Assembly: GCF_007483665.1 (NCBI RefSeq)
Contig: NZ_ML660188.1
Coordinates: forward strand, 191,105-255,104
Direction of reading: 5' to 3'
Length of the DNA stretch: 64,000 nucleotides
Source: Catellatospora sichuanensis
GTDB lineage: Bacteria > Actinomycetota > Actinomycetes > Mycobacteriales > Micromonosporaceae
Numbering within the stretch: position 1 is the stretch's first letter; each line of letters opens with the position of its first letter. A program made the translations under genes and the position numbers. The notes beneath the pieces were generated by a model. The model did not search any database. It saw only the letters and a program-made list of their open reading frames with translations, and had not been told where the DNA came from. This document shows positions 48,975 through 57,151 of the stretch, piece after piece.

Positions 48975-49585
48975 CGGTGCCCCTCCCCCTGGTGCTGGTG
49001 CTGGTCGTGGTCGTGGGACTGCTGCGGCTGCGCCGGGACCGGCGCGGCCGGAAGCGGGCGGTCAGCGTGCTGGTGGTCGGTGCCGTGCTCGTGCTCAGCG
49101 CCCTGCTGGTGGCCGGTGCCGTGCTGGTGGTCGGTGCCGTGCTGGTGGTCGGTGCCGTGCTGGTGGTCCTTGTCGTCCACGCAGCAGGTCGCGCCGTTGC
49201 CGCAGTGCTCGCCGTGCTCGCCGATCAGGCAGCCGAGCTCGTCGACCGCCGGCGGCTCGGTGCCGAAGTAGTCCAGGACCCGCTTGCACATGTCGATCGC
49301 GGACGGCAGGGCGTACTGGGGCAGCCCGTGGTAGTGCACCGCGCCGTTGTCGAGGACCTCCAGGCCGCCCTCGAGCGGCTGGCCGTCGATCGTGATCTTG
49401 TAGGTGGTCTCGATCCGGATCTCCCGCCCGCGGTGCACCGCGGTGCGCACCGACGTCGACACTCCGTCCACGCCGTGCGCGTGCCCGTGACCGGCCACCG
49501 ACGGATCGGGCAGCCCGTATCCGCCCGCCTGCAGCGCAGCCGTGAACCCGGCGGGCACCGGGCCGTCGTCCTTCGTGAAAGTCAC
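48971..49585 (-). CDS. His-rich protein, candidate tyrosinase copper chaperone
   Basis: The 204-residue protein has an N-terminal half with GHGHAHGVDGVSTSV and a beta-rich region TTYKITIDGQPLEGGLEVL followed by NGAVHYHGLPQYALPSAIDM, which resembles the MelC1-type tyrosinase cofactor core (VDGxxL..HY). A Cys cluster (HCGNGATCCVDD) and a tail of tandem DHQHGT repeats with HDHDQHQHQ at the end follow. His and Cys clusters suggest copper capture. The GTG at 49585 has GGAGG 4 nt upstream. Its stop overlaps the tyrosinase start (GTGA), the strongest evidence for a shared job. There is no signal peptide. Call by context and motifs; homology to MelC1 is weak. Confidence 0.65.
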   Translation of the reverse strand: MTFTKDDGPVPAGFTAALQAGGYGLPDPSVAGHGHAHGVDGVSTSVRTAVHRGREIRIETTYKITIDGQPLEGGLEVLDNGAVHYHGLPQYALPSAIDMCKRVLDYFGTEPPAVDELGCLIGEHGEHCGNGATCCVDDKDHQHGTDHQHGTDHQHGTGHQQGAEHEHGTDHQHADRPLPAAPVPAQPQQSHDHDQHQHQGEGHR

Positions 49586-49751
49586 TGTTCCTCCACCGTG
49601 CTGCCGCAACGCCCGGGCGAGCACCGCCGCAGGCCAACGCACTGTGGCACCCCGACAGAGCCCCGACAACGGGTCGACGGCATTCCGACAAACACAGCGT
49701 CCCCACGGGTGATCAGGGCAGTCACAGCCGCGTTGTGGCGTGCGGCCGAAA

Positions 49752-50204
49752 TCAGGCGCGTGTGGTCAAGACGGCGGCGTCGAGGATCCGGTGCCAATCC
49801 GGCTCTGCCAGCGGCCGGGCCGCCAGCGAACCCATGCCGGCCATGGCGTGCAGCAGACGTTCCCGCATCGTCGTCTCGGGAGTCCCGGTGCCTTTCGCCA
49901 TCCGCGCGGCCTCGGTCGAGAATCGCGCAGACCGCGAGAACTGCAGCAGCGAGTCCGGCAGCGCGGCGGGCACCGCGGGCGCCCGACCGTCACCCTCGAC
50001 GAGTTCCACGATCAGGCCGGCGCCCAGTGCGGCGGCGAGATTGCTCACGGCGGACAGTGTCGGGTTTCCCCGCCCGTTCTCCAGATTCGCGATGTAGGGC
50101 ACGGAGAGTCCGGCGTCCGCGGCGATCGAGGCGATCGTGCGGCCGGCCGCCGTACGGCGGCTTCGGAGCCGTGCGCCGAGATCCTCTATTCTCACAGAAC
50201 ACAT
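49752..50204 (-). CDS. XRE-family helix-turn-helix regulator
   Basis: The 150-residue protein has a Cro/CI-type HTH at about 8-62 (LGARLRSRRTAAGRTIASIA, GLSVPYIANLENGRGNPTLSAVSNLAAALG in pieces) and a C-terminal region of about 80 residues of unknown fold that may bind a ligand or mediate dimers. It diverges from the MFS exporter 39 bp away; an inverted repeat covers its start codon and the exporter promoter. This is the classic arrangement of an exporter repressor. ATG 50204 is chosen; a GTG three codons on is possible. Confidence 0.88.
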   Translation of the reverse strand: MCSVRIEDLGARLRSRRTAAGRTIASIAADAGLSVPYIANLENGRGNPTLSAVSNLAAALGAGLIVELVEGDGRAPAVPAALPDSLLQFSRSARFSTEAARMAKGTGTPETTMRERLLHAMAGMGSLAARPLAEPDWHRILDAAVLTTRA

Positions 50205-50235
50205 CTTGCCACATAGTGTTCTATAGAAATATAGT
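50196..50235 (+). promoter_or_regulatory. Operator and promoter between XRE regulator and MFS gene
   Basis: AGAACAC (50196-50202) and GTGTTCT (50216-50222) form a perfect 7-bp dyad with a 13-nt centre. The MFS promoter TTGCCA (50206-50211), an 18-nt spacer and TATAGT (50230-50235) overlaps it. TTCTATAGAA at 50219-50228 is a further palindrome. The -10 ends 8 nt before the MFS ATG. Confidence 0.6.
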
Positions 50236-50243
50236 CCGCAGCC

Positions 50244-51515
50244 ATGTGGCCGAACGTGTTGCGCAACGCGAACTTCCGGCGCCTCTGGACAGCCTCCACG
50301 ATCGACTCTTTCGGCTCCTGGCTACTGGTGATGGCGGTGCCGCTGCAGGCCTTCATCCTGACCGGGTCGGCGATGTCGACCGGACTCGCCATGGCCGTCC
50401 AAGCACTGCCCGCCCTGGTGATCGGGCCTTGGGCCGGCCTGATGACCGACCGATGGCACCGCAGGAAGATCCTCGTCGTCGCCAACCTGGCGAGCGCGGC
50501 CGGTGTGGCCCTGATGGCACTGGCCACGGTCCCCGACCGGCTGGCGTTCATCTACGTGGGCCTGCTCGTGGAGAGCGTCGCGGTCTGCTTCCTGCGGCCC
50601 GCGCTCGCGGCGGTTACCCCGGCGGTCGTGGGCGACGAGTCCGACCTCGCCTCGGCCAATGCCCTCTCGGCCTTCGTCAACAGCGCCTTTCGGATGCTCG
50701 GTCCGCTCCTGGGCACCTATCTCGTGGCCACCGGCTGGTTCCAGGCCGTGGTGCTCGTCGACGTCGCGAGCTACCTCGCCGCAGCCGCGATCATCGTGCG
50801 TGTCGCCGGCATCCCCGCCGCCCCGCCGAGCGGGAACATCAGGCGGATCACGAGCGAACTGCACGCGGGACTGCGTCACATCGTCCGTACGCCGCTGCTG
50901 CGCGGCCTGCTGACGACCAGCGGGATCTACTGGACCGCGAACGCCGCGCTCACCGCGTTGCTGATCCCCTTCGTCGCCGACCGGCTCCACGCTTCCGGCC
51001 AGACCCTCGGCCATCTCATCGCAGGTCTGGGCGTCGGCTATCTCTGCGGGTCCGTGATCAGCAAGCCCCTGATCTCGCGGTACGCGACCCGCACCGTGCT
51101 CATGGCCGCGTACGCGTCGGTGGGCCTCTGCTTCGTCGTGATGTTCACGTCGACGACGCCGCAGACCGCCGTCATCGCCGTGACGTTGTGCGGCGTGCCC
51201 GGGGCGGTGGCACAGATCGTCACCGGGCTCCGCGTGCAGACATCGACCCCGGACGACGTGCTCGGCCGGGTCTCGGCCGCGTTCTACGCCGGCGACTCCA
51301 CGGCAGCGGTCGCCGGCGCGCTCCTCGCCCCGGCCGTCGTGACGTTCGCCGGGCTCGGCACAGCCCTGATCGCGTTCAGCGCCATGGTGCTCGCCACGGC
51401 AGCCGTTGCCGCGGTCTTGCTGCCGCCGCCCACGTCGCCGAACATCTGGCCGGTGTCACCGCTGCGCGAAGGCGCCGGCCGCTCGACCGCGGCCGAACGC
51501 ATGCGCGACGGCTGA
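50244..51515 (+). CDS. MFS transporter (MFS_3/macrolide-exporter-like)
   Basis: The 423-residue membrane protein has twelve predicted spans and MFS motifs: NANFRRLWTASTIDSFGSWL at the N-terminus, GLMTDRWHRRKILVVANLAS (motif A) and ALSAFVNSAFRMLGPLLGTYL. It is like macrolide-efflux MefA or enterobactin-exporter EntS types and probably exports a hydrophobic compound. There is no Shine-Dalgarno; TATAGT ends 8 nt before the ATG, so a leaderless mRNA is likely. It is controlled in all likelihood by the divergent XRE regulator. Confidence 0.9.
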   Translation: MWPNVLRNANFRRLWTASTIDSFGSWLLVMAVPLQAFILTGSAMSTGLAMAVQALPALVIGPWAGLMTDRWHRRKILVVANLASAAGVALMALATVPDRLAFIYVGLLVESVAVCFLRPALAAVTPAVVGDESDLASANALSAFVNSAFRMLGPLLGTYLVATGWFQAVVLVDVASYLAAAAIIVRVAGIPAAPPSGNIRRITSELHAGLRHIVRTPLLRGLLTTSGIYWTANAALTALLIPFVADRLHASGQTLGHLIAGLGVGYLCGSVISKPLISRYATRTVLMAAYASVGLCFVVMFTSTTPQTAVIAVTLCGVPGAVAQIVTGLRVQTSTPDDVLGRVSAAFYAGDSTAAVAGALLAPAVVTFAGLGTALIAFSAMVLATAAVAAVLLPPPTSPNIWPVSPLREGAGRSTAAERMRDG

Positions 51516-51523
51516 CCGCAGGC

Positions 51524-51554
51524 CCACCGGACAGGCAGGTCGCCGGTCCGCTGG
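51524..51554. terminator. Possible weak terminator
   Basis: CCACCGGAC (51524-51532) and GTCCGCTGG (51546-51554) pair with one mismatch, between the convergent MFS and LysE genes. Confidence 0.4.
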
Positions 51555-51610
51555 TCCCGTGCCACCGCCCTTTGCGCCATACCCGCCGCCTGTGCGCTCG
51601 CAGCTGCGGA

Positions 51611-52237
51611 TCATATTCCCAGAGCCACGGCTGCGCCCAGGCACAGGAGCGTGCCGCCCGTGAGCAGTTGCAGCCTGCGATGGACGGCCGGCTTCGACAC
51701 GAGGGTGCGGCCGCGGTTCACCGCCCAGGTGAACAGCACGTACCAACCGGCGGTGACCAGTGCCCAGAGCACGCCCAGGGCGATGCTCGAAGCGAACACC
51801 GGTCCCTCCCGGGTGAGGAACTGGGGCAGCAGGGAGATGGCGAACACGCCGGCTTTGGGGTTGCCGATGTTGGTGGCCAGTCCGGCGGTGTACGCGCCCC
51901 AGTAGCCGCGCGCGTTGGTCTCCGGTGACGGCGCCGGGCCGGTCGACGGCCGCCGCCGCAGGGAGCGCAGCGTGTTGATGCCGAGCAGGGCGAGCACGAC
52001 GCCACCGGCGAGTCGCAGCAGGGTGTAGGCGTCAGGGTCGGCCAGCATGACGGCCGACAGCCCCGCGGCGGCGGCGACGGTCCAGGCGAGCAGGCCGGTG
52101 CAGGTGCCGGCGATGCTGGCCCAGGCCGTGCGGGGACCACCGTGCAGGGTCTGGCGCAGCATGAGCGCTTGTCCGGCACCGGGCAACATGGCCAACAGCC
52201 AGGTGGTGCCGATGAACAGCGGAAGATGCGTGGGCAT
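51611..52237 (-). CDS. LysE-family amino-acid/metabolite exporter
   Basis: The 208-residue protein has six predicted membrane spans and the LysE/RhtB pattern: an N-terminal LPGAGQALMLRQTLHGGPRTAWASIAG region (in pieces; the usual PGP is PGA here), ALLGINTLRSL, and ATNIGNPKAGVFAISLLPQF. Family members export amino acids or related compounds; the substrate is unknown. ATG 52237 fits the family start; the upstream ribosome signal is weak (GTGAAG). It diverges from a LysR regulator, the standard arrangement for a LysE exporter and its inducer-sensing activator. Confidence 0.9.
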   Translation of the reverse strand: MPTHLPLFIGTTWLLAMLPGAGQALMLRQTLHGGPRTAWASIAGTCTGLLAWTVAAAAGLSAVMLADPDAYTLLRLAGGVVLALLGINTLRSLRRRPSTGPAPSPETNARGYWGAYTAGLATNIGNPKAGVFAISLLPQFLTREGPVFASSIALGVLWALVTAGWYVLFTWAVNRGRTLVSKPAVHRRLQLLTGGTLLCLGAAVALGI

Positions 52238-52295
52238 GGCTTCACGATGGCAAACAACCAGCATGCGAAGAAGTCAAAGATCACGCCCGCTGCGT

Positions 52296-52301
52296 TAAAA
52301 T
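52296..52301 (+). promoter_or_regulatory. -10 element of the LysR gene (leaderless)
   Basis: TAAAAT ends 6 nt before the ATG at 52308, in an A/T-rich patch (52295-52308). The 70-bp divergent region should also hold the LysR site for the LysE gene. Confidence 0.6.
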
Positions 52302-52307
52302 TTATTA

Positions 52308-53255
52308 ATGCCCTTAGGTCCTGACGCGCTACGGCTGCTCGCGCTGATCGACCGCCACGGGTCGCTGGCGGCGGCCGCGCAGGCGCTCGGGCTGACGCCC
52401 GCGGCGGTGACGCAGCAGGTGGCCAAGGCCGAGCGGGACTGCCGCGCGCCCCTCGTCCGCCGCGGGCCACGGGGAGCCACGCTGACCGAGGCCGGGATGG
52501 TGCTGGCGCGGCACGGCCGGGTCGTCGACGAGGCGACCACCGGAGCCGCGGCCGAACTGGACGGCCTGCTGGGACTGCTGTCCCTGCGGCTGCGCATCGG
52601 CGCGTTCCAGGCCGCGGCGCTGCGCGTGCTGCCGCCCGCGCTGACGGCCTTGCGGCACCGGCACCCGGCCACCGACCTTTCGATCATGGACATCACGTCC
52701 GAGCGCGGGGTTCCCGCCGTGGCCGCGGGCGAGATGGACGTCGCGGTCGTCGCGTCGTGGGATCAGCCGCCCGTACCGCCGGACCACGTCCGGCTGCACC
52801 CACTGCTGACCGACCCCATGGTGGTCGTCCTCCCCGATGATCACGAGTTGGCGCGGGACGCGGCGCAGTCCGCGATCGATCTCGGCCGACTGCGCGACGA
52901 AGCGTGGGTGACGATCCGCGCGGGTCACGCGGCACGCTCCCAATTCGACCGGGCCGCCGCCAGGGCGGGCTTCGTGCCCAGGGTGCGTTTCGAGACCGAG
53001 TCCTATGACGTCGCGCAGGCGTTCGTGGCCACCGGCGTCGGTGTCGCCCTGGTGTCGCGCCTTGCGCTGACCCACCTTCCCGGCACCGTCCACCGCGAGC
53101 TGACCGGATCAGGCCTGAGCCGCACCCTCTACGCCGTGACCCTGTCCGACCACAGCATCACACCCATGGTGGCGACGTTCCTGCGGTTGCTGCACGACGT
53201 CGCCGACGACATCACCGGCTCATGGCCCGCGACACCAGACGGGCCAACTGTTTGA
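52308..53255 (+). CDS. LysR-family transcription regulator
   Basis: The 315-residue LysR protein has an N-terminal HTH (about 3-62; ALRLLALIDRHGSLAAAAQ, LGLTPAAVTQQVAKAE) and a periplasmic-binding-like effector domain (about 90-295; LRIGAFQAAALRVLPPALTAL, MDVAVVASWDQPP, VVVLPDDHELA, ESYDVAQAFVATGVGVALVSRLAL in pieces). It resembles ArgP-like regulators that control LysE exporters only in arrangement; the effector is unknown. The start lacks a Shine-Dalgarno and is probably leaderless. It diverges from lysE. Confidence 0.93.
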   Translation: MPLGPDALRLLALIDRHGSLAAAAQALGLTPAAVTQQVAKAERDCRAPLVRRGPRGATLTEAGMVLARHGRVVDEATTGAAAELDGLLGLLSLRLRIGAFQAAALRVLPPALTALRHRHPATDLSIMDITSERGVPAVAAGEMDVAVVASWDQPPVPPDHVRLHPLLTDPMVVVLPDDHELARDAAQSAIDLGRLRDEAWVTIRAGHAARSQFDRAAARAGFVPRVRFETESYDVAQAFVATGVGVALVSRLALTHLPGTVHRELTGSGLSRTLYAVTLSDHSITPMVATFLRLLHDVADDITGSWPATPDGPTV

Positions 53256-53308
53256 CGCGGTGCGATCGGGGCAGCCGCCATGGTCGAGGCGGACGCCGAG
53301 CGCGACCC

Positions 53309-53352
53309 GTGCCGGCCCGGTGCCGGCCCGGTGCCGGCCCGGTGCCGGCCCG
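53309..53352. repeat. Four tandem 11-bp repeats (GTGCCGGCCCG)
   Basis: Four perfect, contiguous copies lie in the gap after the LysR gene. The copies are 100% identical, suggesting recent slippage; this may be a useful strain marker. Confidence 0.8.
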
Positions 53353-53364
53353 CCGCAGGTCGTC

Positions 53365-53652
53365 TCATGTGGTGCTCGAGCCCGGTGCAGGGGTCTCGTT
53401 CCGGGCCGGCCGCGCGATGGCTGCGGGCACCTCCGGATCTTCGTCAGCGTCGGGTGACGCCGCCGCGGAAGTCACGGCCCCTTCGCCCGACGTGGCCTGC
53501 GAGGCGTCGTCGGTGAACTTGCCCGGCGTCTGGGCGAGATCGTGCTGGACGTGCTCCACGCCGTCGGCGGAGGGCTGCCCGGCGGGTCCGCCGGTGCCGG
53601 AGCCGCCCTCGGCGACGTCTCGCTGCGTCGTGTCCCTGTATTCCTGAGTCAT
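53365..53652 (-). CDS. Small hydrophilic, probably disordered protein
   Basis: The 95-residue acidic protein is rich in Asp, Glu, Gly, Ala, Pro and Thr and lacks hydrophobic segments: MTQEYRDTTQRDVAEGG, VEHVQHDLAQTPGKFTDD, SPDADEDPEVPAA. No family is recognised; the composition fits stress-induced disordered proteins. AGAGGA precedes the ATG at 53652. A SigB-type promoter (GTTTGA-N12-GGGGAA) lies about 110-135 nt upstream, and the hemerythrin-catalase operon diverges from the same region with a similar promoter, which supports a stress role. Confidence 0.6.
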   Translation of the reverse strand: MTQEYRDTTQRDVAEGGSGTGGPAGQPSADGVEHVQHDLAQTPGKFTDDASQATSGEGAVTSAAASPDADEDPEVPAAIARPARNETPAPGSSTT

Positions 53653-53762
53653 GGCGGAGTCCTCTCTCTGCACGGCAGGTAGGCCTCGGGCGCGCTGCGG
53701 GCCCACCCACCCCGCCGAGCGTCCGCTCCCCCGGTTTCGTCGTCCGTCCTGTCGGCTGTGTG

Positions 53763-53786
53763 TTCCCCTGTAATCGCATGTCAAAC
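53763..53786 (-). promoter_or_regulatory. SigB-type promoter of the small hydrophilic gene
   Basis: On the minus strand GTTTGA (53786-53781), a 12-nt spacer and GGGGAA (53768-53763) match the general-stress consensus GTTTAA-N12-14-GGGWAW closely. Confidence 0.6.
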
Positions 53787-53937
53787 GCATCGTCGGAGTC
53801 GCCCGTGGTGAGGGCGAGCTGCCCCTGGCCGCGGCAACGAGGCGACAGTCGCCCGGGTCTGCCGAGCCGGCAGCATGCCGACGGAAAGGATCGCGCCCCG
53901 CGGCTCCACGTTGCCCAGTGCAATTGGGCGTAATCGA

Positions 53938-53962
53938 GTTTGTGCAGGTCACGGTTGGGTAG
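53938..53962 (+). promoter_or_regulatory. SigB-type promoter of the hemerythrin-catalase operon
   Basis: GTTT (53938-53941), a 15-nt spacer and GGGTAG (53957-53962) match the Streptomyces SigB form GNNT-N14-16-GGGTAY except for the last base. Confidence 0.6.
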
Positions 53963-54066
53963 CGTGCATTCAGACTGGTTCAGGCGCTTCTCCGTAGCCG
54001 GGTTCTCCGGGGCACCAGCCCACTGTCGGCGACGGAGCCCGGCCGTCGAGCTGAACGGAGCACACC

Positions 54067-54636
54067 ATGACCACAGCCCGGCAAGACGTCATCGACACAC
54101 TGGTCGGCCAGCATCAGCAGATCAAGTTGCTGTTCGCCCAGGTCGAGTCCGCCACCGGCGAGCACAAACAGGAGCTGTTCACCGAGCTCGTCGCCACGCT
54201 GGCGGTGCACGAGACCGTGGAGCAGCAACTGGTGCACCCGCTCGCGGAGCGGGAACTGCCCGACGGGCCGCAGGTCGTGCCGTCTCGCCTGGCCGAGGAG
54301 GACGAGGCGAGGCAGGTGCTCTCGGACCTGTACGCCCGGGGCGTGGCGGACTCCGGGTTCGACGTGCAGCTCGCTGAGCTGCGCGACGCAGTGGCCGCCC
54401 ACGCCGAGGCGGAGGAGGAACTGGAGTTCATGCGGCTGCGCGAGGTCACCGACCCCGCCGAGCTGACCCGCATGGCAGCGATCGTGCAGGCCGCGCAGCT
54501 GCTGGCCCCGTCGGCCTCCCCTCCTGACGTCGCCGCCGACAGGTCCCGGTCCCTGCAAGGACCGCCTGACGAGGTGTTCGACCGGGTATCTGAGCTGCTC
54601 GCGCAGTCGGCAGGGGAAGACGAGGTGCGGTCATGA
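54067..54636 (+). CDS. Hemerythrin-domain protein
   Basis: The 189-residue protein has a hemerythrin HHE domain (about 5-140): VGQHQQIKLLFAQVE, TLAVHETVEQQLVHPLAE and AVAAHAEAEEELEFMRL supply the His/Glu ligands. A less ordered C-terminal region of about 45 residues follows. A non-heme diiron centre for oxygen or peroxide-related sensing or iron handling is expected. Its stop overlaps the catalase start by ATGA, so the two are co-translated; a SigB-type promoter precedes it. Joint oxidative-stress defence is the natural reading. Confidence 0.9.
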   Translation: MTTARQDVIDTLVGQHQQIKLLFAQVESATGEHKQELFTELVATLAVHETVEQQLVHPLAERELPDGPQVVPSRLAEEDEARQVLSDLYARGVADSGFDVQLAELRDAVAAHAEAEEELEFMRLREVTDPAELTRMAAIVQAAQLLAPSASPPDVAADRSRSLQGPPDEVFDRVSELLAQSAGEDEVRS

Positions 54637-57143
54637 CGGCCAGGCAGCGCAAATCGACGGGTGCCGACGCAACGGTCTCGAAGAAGGCAGCGAAGCAGGC
54701 GCGTGCCGACGCACCAGTCCCAAAGAAGGCAGCGAAGCAGGCGCGTGCCGAAAAGGCGACCACGGCCGCCAAACGCACCGCGGCGCCGCCTTCCGCCGCC
54801 GGTGCCCGCAAGGTCGCGGGTTCCACGACGGCGCCTGCCGCGAAGACGTCCCCGTCGCGGCGGCCCACGGCCAGGAAGGGCGGCGCCCAGGTCGCGGCAG
54901 CCAAGGCGGCACCGCGGGCGAAGGCGGTCCCGGCGAAGAAGGCCGGCTCCCGGCTCGCCCCGGCTGCGGTCGCCGAGGCGCTCGCCCGCGCCGAACGAGG
55001 AGCTGCCGCCGAAGCCGCGCCGGGCGGCGAGGCCAAAGTGGCGCAGCTCGACACCCATCGGATGGCCAAGCTCGACACCGAGCTGACCACCGACCAGGGC
55101 ATCGGCGTCGAAGACACCGACAACACGCTGCGCGCTGGCCCACGCGGGCCGAGCCTGCTGGAGGACTTCCACTTCCGCGAGAAGATCATGCGCTTCGACC
55201 ACGAGCGCATCCCCGAGCGGGTGGTGCACGCCCGAGGATCCGGCGCGCACGGCTACTTCCAGCCATACGACAATTCGCTGGCCCGGTACACCGCTGCCCG
55301 CTTCCTGACCGATCCCGGCACCCGCACCCCGGTGTTCGTACGGTTCTCCACGGTGCAGGGCTCACGCGGCTCGACCGACACACCGCGCGACGTCCGCGGG
55401 TTCGCCGTGAAGTTCTACACCGACCAGGGCAACTTCGACCTCGTCGGCAACAACATGCCGGTGTTCTTCATTCAGGACGGCATCAAGTTCCCCGACGTCA
55501 TCCACGCGGTCAAACCCGAACCGCACCACGAGATGCCCCAGGCGGCCTCGGCCCACGACACCTTCTGGGACTTCGTGACACTGCAGCCGGAGACCATGCA
55601 CCACGTCATCTGGCTGATGTCGGACCGGGCCATCCCGCGCAGCTTCCGCACCATGCAGGGCTTCGGCGTGCACACGTTCCGGCTGGTGGCCGCCGACGGC
55701 ACGCGTACCTTCGTCAAGTTCCACTGGACACCGGTGGCGGGCGTGCACTCCCTGGTCTGGGACGAGGCGCAGAAGATCTCCGGCAAGGACCCCGACTTCA
55801 ACCGCCGCGACCTGTGGGAGTCGATCGAGGCGGGCGTCTACCCGGAGTACGAGCTCGGCGTGCAGTTGATCGCCGAGCAGGACGAGTTCGCCTTCGACGA
55901 CATAGACCTGCTCGACTCCACGAAGCTCGTCCCGGAGGAGGTCGTGCCGGTCGTGCCCGTGGGGCGGATGGTGCTGGACCGCAACCCGGACAACTTCTTC
56001 GCCGAGACCGAGCAGGTCGCCTTCTGCGTGCAGAACGTCGTGCCGGGCATCGACTTCACCGACGACCCGCTGCTGCAGGCGCGGCTGTTCTCCTACCTCG
56101 ACACCCAGCTGACCCGGCTCGGCGGGCCCAACTTCGCCCAGATCCCGATCAACCGGCCGCTCGCGCCGGTACGCAACCACCAGCAGGACGGCTTCCACCA
56201 GGACGACATCCCGCTCGGCCAGGCCAACTACCATCCGAACTCGCTCGGCGGCGGCTGCCCGGTCGTGCCGGGCGCCGGCGGTGGGGCGTTCGTGCACACG
56301 CCGGAGCACGTGGACGGGATCAAGGAGCGAAAGCGGTCGGAGACCTTCTCCGACCACTACAGCCAGGCCACCCTGTTCTGGAACAGCATGGCCGCCTGGG
56401 AGAAGGAGCACATCGTCGCGGCGTACCGCTTCGAACTGGGCAAGGTCGAGCACCTGCACATCCGCGAGCGTCTGGTCGAACATCTCAACAACATCGATCA
56501 TCAGCTCGCGGTCGCGGTGGCCGCCGGAATCGGGGTGGCGGCTCCGGCCGCCGGGCCGCCCAACCACGGCCGGATGTCTCCGGCGCTGAGCCAGGCGAGC
56601 CTGCCCGGCAGCAGCGGTGTCGTCGGCCGCAAGGTCGCGGTGCTCGTCGCAGACGGCGTAGATGCCGGCGTGGAGACCGTTCGTGACGCCCTCACCCTGG
56701 ACGGCGCCGTGGTGGAGCTGCTCGGCCTGGTCGACGGGACGGTGACCGTGTCGACGGGCGGCGCGCTGCCGGTGACCCGGGCGATGAACACCGTCGCCTC
56801 GGTGCTCTATGACTGCGTCGTCGTCGCCGACGGCGATGCAGCAGTGGATCTGCTGGTCAACGACGGCTGTGCGGTGCACTTCGTCGCCGAGGCGTACAAG
56901 CACGGCAAGGCGGTCGGCGTGCTCGGGGTCGGCGACCGGCTCGTGCAGGCGGCACGGCTGCCGGTGTACGAGGCGTCGGACCGGGTCGCCGGGCCGCCCA
57001 GCAAGCCCGCGGCCGGCGCGCTCGACGGGGTCGTCTTCCTCGCCCCCGGCAAGGTCGCCGACGGCACGTTCCTGACCGAATTGTCGGCCGCCATCGCGGC
57101 GCACCGCCACTTCGACCGCCCGGTCGAGGGCATCGCCGCCTGA
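54633..57143 (+). CDS. katE: Large-subunit (HPII-type) catalase with histone-like N-terminal tail
   Basis: The 836-residue catalase has an unusual basic N-terminal extension (about 1-125) rich in Lys, Ala, Pro and Arg with KKAAKQAR repeats, resembling histone H1/HU-tail sequences. The catalase core follows (about 135-640): the catalytic His near 199 in [44 protein letters not shown] in pieces, Asn in [19 protein letters not shown], and the heme Tyr region in [16 protein letters not shown]. The C-terminal flavodoxin/GATase-like domain (about 665-830) is typical of the large-subunit clade. It decomposes hydrogen peroxide. The tail may bind DNA and place the enzyme on the nucleoid, which is inference. 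It is coupled to the hemerythrin gene (ATGA). Confidence 0.93.
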   Translation: MTARQRKSTGADATVSKKAAKQARADAPVPKKAAKQARAEKATTAAKRTAAPPSAAGARKVAGSTTAPAAKTSPSRRPTARKGGAQVAAAKAAPRAKAVPAKKAGSRLAPAAVAEALARAERGAAAEAAPGGEAKVAQLDTHRMAKLDTELTTDQGIGVEDTDNTLRAGPRGPSLLEDFHFREKIMRFDHERIPERVVHARGSGAHGYFQPYDNSLARYTAARFLTDPGTRTPVFVRFSTVQGSRGSTDTPRDVRGFAVKFYTDQGNFDLVGNNMPVFFIQDGIKFPDVIHAVKPEPHHEMPQAASAHDTFWDFVTLQPETMHHVIWLMSDRAIPRSFRTMQGFGVHTFRLVAADGTRTFVKFHWTPVAGVHSLVWDEAQKISGKDPDFNRRDLWESIEAGVYPEYELGVQLIAEQDEFAFDDIDLLDSTKLVPEEVVPVVPVGRMVLDRNPDNFFAETEQVAFCVQNVVPGIDFTDDPLLQARLFSYLDTQLTRLGGPNFAQIPINRPLAPVRNHQQDGFHQDDIPLGQANYHPNSLGGGCPVVPGAGGGAFVHTPEHVDGIKERKRSETFSDHYSQATLFWNSMAAWEKEHIVAAYRFELGKVEHLHIRERLVEHLNNIDHQLAVAVAAGIGVAAPAAGPPNHGRMSPALSQASLPGSSGVVGRKVAVLVADGVDAGVETVRDALTLDGAVVELLGLVDGTVTVSTGGALPVTRAMNTVASVLYDCVVVADGDAAVDLLVNDGCAVHFVAEAYKHGKAVGVLGVGDRLVQAARLPVYEASDRVAGPPSKPAAGALDGVVFLAPGKVADGTFLTELSAAIAAHRHFDRPVEGIAA
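54661..54744 (+). repeat. 42-bp tandem duplication within the catalase tail
   Basis: Two adjacent 42-bp units (54661-54702 and 54703-54744) encode two 14-residue copies of ADA[11 protein letters not shown]. The last 29 bp are identical, so the tail expanded recently by in-frame duplication. Confidence 0.75.
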
Positions 57144-57151
57144 GGCGAGGG

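Larger units (their letters stand above)
53653..54066. other. Divergent stress-promoter region
   Basis: This 414-bp region separates the small hydrophilic gene from the hemerythrin-catalase operon. It holds two SigB-type promoters (53763-53786 minus, 53938-53962 plus) and GGAG at 54056-54059 before the hemerythrin ATG. I see no gene in it. Confidence 0.55.

Noticed and set aside
49078-49170. Repeated GGTGCCGTGCTGGTGGTC units as a minisatellite or CRISPR-like array
   Set aside because: They are explained by codons of the DHQHGT repeats of the His-rich protein on the minus strand; there are no spacers.
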